Shown here in pieces: positions 1-5,214 of a DNA stretch of 12,187 nt. The position numbers were made by a program, and so were the translations under genes. How positions within the stretch are numbered: position 1 is the stretch's first letter; each line of letters opens with the position of its first letter. A model generated the notes under the pieces. That model was not told the DNA's origin and ran no database searches. It saw only the letters and a program-made list of their open reading frames with translations. Source of the stretch: Lewinellaceae bacterium (GTDB taxonomy: Bacteria > Bacteroidota > Bacteroidia > Chitinophagales > Saprospiraceae); assembly GCA_016716135.1 (NCBI GenBank), contig JADJWX010000029.1, positions 1-12,187 of the forward strand. Direction: 5' to 3'.

Positions 1-67
1 TATACCCGAAAACGAAAACCAAAAACCCGCAATGCGCCTTTGCTTACTTTGTCGTTTTCCGGGTATA
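1..67. repeat. Imperfect palindrome beyond the integrase gene
   Basis: The first bases (TATACCCGAAAACGA) are repeated as an inverted copy at about 52-67 (TCGTTTTCCGGGTATA), differing by one extra G, so the segment can fold into a long hairpin with an interior of about 35 bases. The interior carries CCCGCAATGCG and TTACTTTGT (about 26-52), which recur as CCCGCATTGCG and TTACTTTGT at 104-126 inside the integrase 3' end. Position next to a recombinase and the one-base bulge suggest a recombination or folding site, but no canonical integron attC core (GTTRRRY) was found. The left edge is cut by the window. Confidence 0.55.
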
Positions 68-68
68 T

Positions 69-88
69 CTTGCCAGTCGGCAAGTTTT
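69..88 (+). terminator. Perfect 6-bp hairpin plus T-run at integrase 3' end
   Basis: CTTGCC (69-74) pairs with GGCAAG (79-84) around a 4-base AGTC loop and is followed by TTTT on the plus strand. Read on the minus strand, the hairpin begins three bases past the reconstructed integrase stop (87-89), but there it is followed by ATATACCC and not a T-run. It could end transcription of the integrase or of something entering from the left, and the T-run favours the plus direction. Confidence 0.4.
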
Positions 89-1217
89 AAGTGAAAAAGT
101 AACCCCGCATTGCGGGATTACTTTGTGGAATAATCGATCGAATGACCGTTCGGTTTTCAAATATAATTCCCATAGGCCTAATATCCAGGTCGTCCAACGG
201 GCTTTATTTTGTCCCAGCCCTTTGTAATGTGTGCATAAATCTCCGTGGTCTCTTGCTTCACGCCCCAGCAGTTCCTGGATGTGCCGCAAGTCAACCCCCT
301 TCTCCAGCAGATGGGTCGCAAAACTGTGGCGCAGGGTATGCACCGTGGCAGACGGGTTAATTTTTGATTTAGCTTTTGCCTGACTAAAGATGGCCTGCAC
401 ACTGCGTTCGCCGTATTTCCCGCCGTTTACGCCTTCAAACAGCCACTCGATAGGCCGGTACACATCAAGGTACTCGTGCACAAGCGCCCAGGCTTTATCC
501 GACAGAATGGTGCACCGGTCCTTCTTCCCTTTCGCTTCGCGGACAAATATGCGGTTGTGCTCCGGCTGCACATCAGTCATTTTTAAATGCAGCACTTCGC
601 CCAGCCGTAATCCGGCAGAGTAGATCATCATCAGTATGCAGCGGTGTTTCCCCGTATTTTGCGGGTGTTTCAGTCGCTTTGGCAGGGGAGGAGGTGTATT
701 GGCAATTTCCGGTAGCCGCTCCGGAATATCTGCCGATGGTTCAAATGTCCAGTCCAGCAGGCCCGGAAAATACTTTTCCAAAAAACGCAACGTCAGTTTC
801 GTGTACGGCACCTTCCAAACGTTCATTTCCGCATCCCAGCGGCGCCCATGGATGTTTTTCACAGTGGCCAAATGCGCAGGTACCAGCCCGGCAGGCAAGT
901 GCAGGCCCATAAAATCGGTGGTGTCCGGAAGCAGCAATAAACTGATCTTGTTGGCGACAAAACGCCCGGCAATTGGTGATGGCGCTTGTTTGGGCAAGGG
1001 CGCCAACCGGGGAGCGGCAGGCGTCTCCGGTTGGGGAGCCGCTATTTGGATATCCGGAAAGAGGCGCTGCAGTTTTTGCCAGGCCTCCGCTGTTTCGGCA
1101 CATGCCAACAGCGGTGCAGGCGCTCCATCGGGCGCCGTTTACCGTCCGGATCTTTTGGATCAGCACAGTGTCGTAAGGAATGTCCACGCGTATGCGTTCC
1201 TGGTTTTCGTGCAGCAT
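87..1217 (-). CDS. Tyrosine recombinase (integrase) with duplicated N-terminal module, frameshifted
   Basis: Site-specific recombinase of the phage-integrase family, which cuts and rejoins DNA through a tyrosine. Catalytic-domain motifs are clear: SAGLRLGE (Arg near 606), KGKKDR (near 520-535), HTLRHSFATH (near 315-345) and EIYAHIT carrying the nucleophile (near 235). The tail SPLDDLDI is typical of Bacteroidota integrases. Frameshifts lie near 255, 195 and 1090-1120; joining frames gives a C-terminus ending GYFFT with stop at 87-89. The N-terminus has two similar modules of about 45 residues, each with an RW...W.VP core (near 1085-1140 and 810-855), linked by a Pro/Ala-rich stretch. The core-binding (SAM-like) domain expected between the second module and the catalytic domain is missing at about 670. 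Start is taken at the ATG at 1217, which precedes the first module, but the similarity may extend further upstream without an obvious start. The gap 1218-1353 holds no gene. Confidence 0.85.
101..123. repeat. Palindrome inside the integrase C-terminal codons
   Basis: CCCCGCA and TGCGGG form a near-perfect hairpin flanked by GTAA and TTAC, so roughly 10 base pairs can form. It lies within the codons for the last 14 or so residues of the reconstructed recombinase (NPAMRGYFFT end). The same core with a single changed base occurs at 26-36. A palindrome with a direct-repeat partner just beyond the gene is more structure than the protein sequence needs. Confidence 0.5.
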
Positions 1218-1353
1218 GGGCTGGCGGTAATGGTGTTTACAGGCACTATCAATTTTGGTGTTTTCCTTCGTGTGACCACCGAAACAACCGCGACTGATAA
1301 TTTGGCCCTTAAATCTACGGCGAATTACCGAAATCTCCGATTTGATAACGTAA

Positions 1354-3359
1354 TCACTCTACCGCCCGCGCCTGCCGTACTTCGATGGGCAGCCAAACGA
1401 TCATGTAATCCTTGCCCCGGTTGGCCCAGGCGTAATAGGGAATGGCTTTCAGCCGCATGGATTTCAGTTCGGCATCCATCGGACTGGTTTTGCGCTCCAC
1501 CAGTCCGCCCTCCAGCGAAAGGGTCTGCACGCCGCCAAGCAACTCCGGCTCAAATTGGGTGCCGATCTCCTGGTCGGTGCTGACCAGCAGGTTCAACACC
1601 CGCTCGTCGGGCTGATCCTTACCCTCCAGGCAATACACCAAGGGCCCGCGTTGCAGGGCGATCCGGCCCGCATCAGCCTCCACCAGTTGGTTGGCATTGA
1701 TCTGGTGGACCGACATGGGGAAAACCAGTTCGACCACATCGCCCGGCATCCACTTCCATCAATCTCGGCGCGTAGCCGTTCCGGATGGCCGTTACGGAAA
1801 CGCCTTGCCGTTGAGTCGAATACTGACACTTCCTGCCTCCCTGAAGGCAAACGAATACAAATCGCCGGGAAAGGCATCGCCACGGGCCCAGCCGGGAATG
1901 CGAATGTTCAGTTGAAACGTGTTCGGTTTTTCCGGCGTCACGTGGATGGTCACGATGCCTTCCCAGGGAAAGTTGGCGTTTTGGCTGATCGTTACCGGCA
2001 CCGTTTGCCCGATCGAGTTGACGTTTTTGACGGTGGTTTCGCTGGTCGCAAACAGGTTGACATACACGGTGTTTTCCCGTTTGGCATAAATATACCCGGG
2101 CAGGAGTTGAAAAATCGCGCCATATTCGGCGGACAGCAGGCGCAACTAAACCAGGCCTGGCTCCATAATCTTTGCGACTCCAGCGGATTGGGATAAAAAA
2201 TGATGCCTTTCAGCGCCAAACCGGCGTTCAGGGCATTTTACAACGTATCCAATACGTCGATGTATTGAGCGTCGCCCGTGAGTTGAAACATACGCTGGTC
2301 CAGAGCGCAAAAGGTGGAGGAACAGGTTTCGCAGTAGGCGCTGAAATTGGGCAGGTCGTAGGCTTCGGTGAATCTTCGTTGCTGCCCGCCGAACCGATGC
2401 CCCGGTGATGTACACGCCTTCCGGCAATAACTTCATTCCACGAGTTTTTCAGCGCCGGAACGTAGCTTTCAGCGCCGGTCAGTGCAGCCACATCGGCCAT
2501 GGCGGAATACATGTAGCAGGCGCACGGCATGGCCGACTACCGTTTTGCTCCGTCACTTTTTTGTGGTTCTGGCTGTACTCATCGCCGTAGCCGCGCACAT
2601 CGAGGAAAAATTTGGCGAGGTCGAGGTAGCGTTTTTCGCCGGTCAACTGGTAGAGTTTGACCAGGCCGAGTTCAATTTCCTGGTGGCCTGGTGCTTTTTC
2701 GAGTTTTCCCCAGCCGAAGGTTTTGTCCACCAGGTCGGCACTTTTGATCGCAATGTCCAGCAGGTTGCGTTTGCCGGTGGCCAGGTGGTGCGCCACGGCG
2801 GCTTCGTACAGGTGGCCGAGGTTGTACAACTCGTGGCTCAGGCCGTCGGTTTTCAGCCAGCGTTCCGTTCCCGCCCAGTTGAGCCCCCGGTCTTTGGAGG
2901 CGTCTTTCGCCCGGGGTGGCCCTCATCGCCGCTTTATAAATCGTGCGCCAGGAATAGAGGTAGCCGTCCGGCTCCTGCGCCGCCGCAATTTTTGCGATCA
3001 GTGCATCGAGGCTCGCCACGAGCGCCACATTCTTTTTACCTGGAGGGCAGGAGGCCGCCTCAATGGTTTTGTACACGTCGGAATCGTCGAAGGGAAAGGC
3101 CGAGCAAAATCCGCCTTCCGCAGTGCCGGCAGCGTTTTCAAAATTCCGGATGCGACCGGTGGCTTCGCACTGTTGCAGGATGTGCGGAATGGTCACCTGC
3201 TGCACCGTGGCGATACGGGGTTTCCAAAAGGCATCGCCGAGCCGGACGTCGGTGAACGGCACGGGGTTTATGCTGTAGTTTTTTATTGCATTTGTATTGG
3301 GGGCTTGGCTCCAAATCGGGTTGGAAAGCATGATTAAGCAAAAACACCGCATGTTTCAT
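1354..3359 (-). CDS. GH127 (DUF1680) beta-L-arabinofuranosidase-like secreted glycoside hydrolase, frameshifted
   Basis: Members of GH127 remove beta-L-arabinofuranose from plant-type glycoproteins and glycans using a zinc-bound cysteine as nucleophile. The reconstructed protein is about 668 residues, normal for the family. In order: a signal peptide starting MKHAVF and ending SNPIWSQA; the N-terminal VPFTDVRLGDAFWKPR motif; DGLSHELYNLGHLYEAA (about 2790-2850); YCETC (2322-2336), which carries the zinc-ligand Glu and Cys; SCACCPPN (about 2128-2147), which carries the paired cysteines including the nucleophile; then a beta-sandwich segment (IRIPGWARGD) and a C-terminus ending RQARAVE with a TGA at 1354. 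All expected ligand residues are present. The frame changes near 3345, 2895, 2540, 2400, 2230, 2130 and 1800, without loss of conserved blocks, which points to sequencing error. The ATG at 3359 gives the best signal peptide; 3371 is an in-frame alternative. It stands alone, without neighbouring polysaccharide-uptake genes. Confidence 0.88.
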
Positions 3360-3377
3360 AGCAAAGGTCAAGTGCTT

Positions 3378-3411
3378 TAAAAATTAAAATTTGCAAATGG
3401 CGCTAAACAAA
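3378..3411 (-). promoter_or_regulatory. Possible Bacteroidota promoter of the GH127 gene
   Basis: On the minus strand TTTG (3408-3411) is followed after 21 bases by TAATTTTT (3379-3386), close to the Bacteroidota sigma-70 consensus (TTTG, about 19-20 bases, TAnnTTTG). It lies about 20 bases before the ATG at 3359. The region is very AT-rich, so a chance match is possible. A 9-base direct repeat (AATGGCGCT at 3396-3404 and 3437-3445) lies nearby. The rest of 3412-3605 shows nothing recognisable. Confidence 0.3.
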
Positions 3412-3605
3412 TTTTCATTATACTTTTTTAAGCCAAAAATGGCGCTTTAAATTCCGAAAAAGCCCCAATTTTCAAAATCTGAAAATTATCGCTTGAGGAA
3501 GATCGAAATAGTCCAAATTACCGCTTCCGACCAAATGTGCTGACTGAAATGTTAGCCCCGGCGCCTTCTCAATCACCGATCTTTAGTACTAAAACGTATC
3601 CAGCC

Positions 3606-4031
3606 ATGAAACAGATCGCATTGCGCTATGGAGGCCACGATGTTTCCTGGGCTTCCTCTTTTTTCCTGCTCATTTTTTCAACTGAGCGACAAGTATTACC
3701 TCCGCATTTTTAACGCAATAATCCACATGTCCGGCTTCTGTGGCTTCGCCATCTGGGCCTGGCTGCACGAACACCCGACGCCCTGAATGAATACCTCCGC
3801 AGTGGCTTTGGGACTGCTGGACTACGCTGGCTGCCGTCATACCGTTCACCGTTTTTATGGCAATTTTTCTGCCTACAACTCCGGCGTTTATGGCCAGTAT
3901 CATGCGGCTGCATCAAACTATTTCACCCCGGTGATGGCCAGTGTGCTGATTTTGATGGAAGGCATTGCTGCCGCCCGATCGGCTCGTACATCATTATCCG
4001 GGCGCAGGAGGCGATGCGCCGGCCGGTCTGA
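3606..4031 (+). CDS. DUF4199-like small inner-membrane protein, frameshifted
   Basis: Joining frames gives about 141 residues: MKQIALRYG at the start, then LSDKYYLRIFNAIIHM, HEHPDALNEYL, a hydrophobic segment (LAAVIPFTVFMAIFL), TPAFMASIMRL, NYFTPVMASVLILMEGIAA and IGSYIIIRAQEAMRR before a TGA at 4029-4031. The pattern of about four membrane segments, with a charged loop after the second and the FxxPVxASxxIxMEG block, resembles DUF4199-type membrane proteins of Bacteroidota, whose function is unknown. The frame changes near 3640, 3780, 3830, 3905 and 3980. The ATG at 3606 begins the conserved MKQIALRYG start; no clear Shine-Dalgarno sequence precedes it, as is common in this phylum. It diverges from the GH127 gene across about 245 bases. 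Confidence 0.65.
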
Positions 4032-4137
4032 AATTTGCTGGCAGAGGCCGTCTTATGTTAGTACAAAAGATAGCCTCAATTTTTAAACATGAGTTGCGAA
4101 TCACGGTTCAGACTGGCAATATTACCTTTGAATAAAA

Positions 4138-4168
4138 CCCGTAGGACTGAAATTTTTGTAGAGAATGG
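4138..4168 (+). repeat. REP-like unit, CCCGTAGG...TTTGTAGA type
   Basis: CCCGTAGGACTG followed by AAATTTTTGTAGAGAAT. A related unit reads on the minus strand from 4274 to 4242 (GCCCGTAGGGCCTG, then ATTTTAGTAGAAATT), and a third partial one starts near 4190 on the plus strand. The shared order, a CCCGTAGG core followed by an AT-rich tail ending GTAGA, marks them as one family. Confidence 0.5.
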
Positions 4169-4189
4169 TTGCCTTAAGCTTCAAACACT

Positions 4190-4270
4190 GTAGGGCGTGT
4201 CATTACATTGCCACACCTGCGACGCTATTATTTCTGTGGTAATAATTTCTACTAAAATGACAGGCCCTAC
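4190..4270. repeat. 15-bp inverted repeat with 51-base spacer
   Basis: The left arm GTAGGGCGTGTCATT (4190-4204) and the right arm AATGACAGGCCCTAC (4256-4270) pair at 14 of 15 positions. The spacer contains a smaller inverted repeat (ATTATT / AATAAT, about 4227-4245). The arms are facing copies of the REP-like unit, so this is probably a paired REP arrangement able to form a cruciform or a structured transcript. Confidence 0.6.
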
Positions 4271-4346
4271 GGGCTTTCTGGCGGAGGTCAACCGAATACA
4301 TTTTGCCCATGATTCGCATGAGTTATCCTGAATTTTTCCATAAAAA

Positions 4347-4374
4347 GACCTCGGAGAGGTCAAATATTTGTAGA
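4347..4374 (+). repeat. REP-like hairpin with AAATATTTGTAGAA tail
   Basis: GACCTC (4347-4352) and GAGGTC (4356-4361) form a perfect 6-bp stem with a GGA loop, followed by AAATATTTGTAGAA. The 4834-4848 element has the same build on the opposite strand (GACTTC, 3-base loop, GAAGTC, AAATATATTT), with compensating changes in both stem arms, so the fold seems to be conserved over the exact sequence. Confidence 0.6.
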
Positions 4375-4456
4375 ATGTCTAAGTTACCTGTTGCCCGACC
4401 TCTACCGGCGTGCAACGGCAAGTTATATTTAGGGTTCCCTTCGAGCAGACAGGCGC

Positions 4457-4670
4457 CCTCGCTGCACTCGGAATGACAAGACCACCTTATAAGAATCTGG
4501 GGGCGAAAGATTTGGAAACAGGAACATTGCCGTGCCCCCCAGTTTTGGCCTCAGCCTATCCCATTATGGTTGGGTTAAAAGAAAGGGGCGACGAAATGTT
4601 CTCTACCGGGTTTTACCCGCTCCTCCCTGTTTTATTTAATACGCATTAAGTCATTCCGAGCGCAGCGAGG
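4457..4670. repeat. 21-bp inverted repeat pair with arms 172 bases apart
   Basis: CCTCGCTGCACTCGGAATGAC (4457-4477) is matched in inverse orientation by the block at 4650-4670, differing at one base (GTCATTCCGAG.GCAGCGAGG). Such CATTCCGAGCGCAGCGAGGAA sequences are familiar as intergenic repeats in many bacteria. Here two copies face each other around unique-looking sequence with no plausible gene, like a small non-autonomous element or two independent insertions. No target duplication was identified. Confidence 0.6.
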
Positions 4671-4817
4671 AACCTGTCATGCTGTGGGAGAAATGCTAAA
4701 AGCCTAATGGTTACCAAATATTACCAATCATTGCGCGTTGTCGATGCGTCGAATATCCAGGTGCTAACTCCCGTACATACGACCGCCTGAGGCCGTCGAA
4801 CGTCCTCAAATATCAGA

Positions 4818-4848
4818 TCTATTAAATATATTTGACTTCTCTGAAGTC
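4818..4848 (-). terminator. REP-like hairpin just after the 117-residue gene
   Basis: GACTTC (4834-4839) pairs perfectly with GAAGTC (4843-4848) around a 3-base loop, starting three bases past the stop codon of the gene at 4852. On the minus strand it is followed by AAATATATTTAATAG, AT-rich but not a clean T-run. It belongs to the repeat family of 4347-4374 and may double as a transcription end or an mRNA-stabilising hairpin. Confidence 0.4.
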
Positions 4849-4851
4849 ATT

Positions 4852-5205
4852 TTAAAATTCGGAATGACTCATGTTTAAGTAATAATCTGCGGCGGGTGAA
4901 TACTCGAAGTGCCTATGAGAGAACCTCTTCGTGGTGAAAATCACATTGCCATAAATATACTGGGTGCGTGACTCGAAGTTGCGCCGACAATAACCTAATC
5001 GTTTGGTCTTTTTTTCCTGAATAAAAAATTCAATCGCAATTTCCTGCGCCTTTTCCTCCGGCACAGGCAAATATCCGGCAAGCAGCAGCACTCCCCACCC
5101 TGCTCTGGGTTTTCCGGAAAGCCTGTATAAATAAGGGCTGCCGGCGTCAAAATACTGTGGCTTTGCCGCACCCAACTGTGCGAAAAAGTGCCGGGAAATA
5201 TTCAT
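4852..5205 (-). CDS. Unrecognised 117-residue protein downstream of the LanB-like gene
   Basis: This is the only complete uninterrupted gene candidate in the window. The protein begins MNISRHFFAQLG and ends YYLNMSHSEF, is rich in aromatic and basic residues (RTQYIYGNVIFTTKRFSHRH) and has one short hydrophobic stretch (GWGVLLLAGYLPV, about residues 36-48) but no signal peptide and no clear membrane helix. I do not recognise the family. It has a single cysteine and no double-glycine leader, so it does not look like a RiPP precursor, and it lacks the start motif of the SpaB C-terminal elimination domain. It begins 9 bases after the reconstructed stop of the LanB-like gene, so the two are probably co-transcribed. 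Composition is AT-richer than the neighbour. A hairpin follows its stop directly. It could still be a truncated frame of something larger, given the error rate around it. Confidence 0.5.
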   Translation of the reverse strand: MNISRHFFAQLGAAKPQYFDAGSPYLYRLSGKPRAGWGVLLLAGYLPVPEEKAQEIAIEFFIQEKKTKRLGYCRRNFESRTQYIYGNVIFTTKRFSHRHFEYSPAADYYLNMSHSEF

Positions 5206-5214
5206 TTATGTCAG

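Larger units (their letters stand above)
4032..4851. other. 820-base gene-free stretch rich in repeats
   Basis: No reading frame here looks like a protein: the longest open frame (79 codons, 4410-4649, plus) runs through an inverted repeat and has an unlikely composition. The stretch contains at least four copies of a short palindromic repeat with a TTTGTAGA-type tail, a 15-bp inverted repeat and a 21-bp inverted repeat with arms 172 bases apart, each listed separately. It looks like a landing zone for REP-like elements. Confidence 0.6.

Noticed and set aside
1..67. Integron attC site
   Set aside because: The fold is suggestive but the GTTRRRY / RYYYAAC cores are not present and no cassette array is visible in the window.
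1329..1345. Small AAATC-TCC-GATTT hairpin as a GH127 terminator
   Set aside because: Only 5 base pairs and no T-run; too weak to call.
636..1583. 315-codon open frame on the plus strand
   Set aside because: It is antisense to the integrase and the GH127 3' end, whose conserved motifs fix the true strand; a GC-driven shadow.
1555..3337. Long plus-strand open frames opposite the GH127 gene
   Set aside because: They show no family motifs, while the minus strand carries the signal peptide, YCETC and CACCPPN blocks in the correct order.
4410..4649. 79-codon open frame on the plus strand
   Set aside because: It runs through one arm of the 21-bp inverted repeat and has no recognisable protein features; likely chance.
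4751..4761. AATATCCAGGT shared with the integrase 3' end (181-191 region) as a possible attachment-site pair
   Set aside because: Only about 11 bases match with no extended similarity; within 12 kb this can arise by chance.
4852..5205. 117-residue gene as a RiPP precursor peptide
   Set aside because: Too long and structured, one cysteine, no leader-type double glycine and no Ser/Thr/Cys-rich core at the C-terminus.
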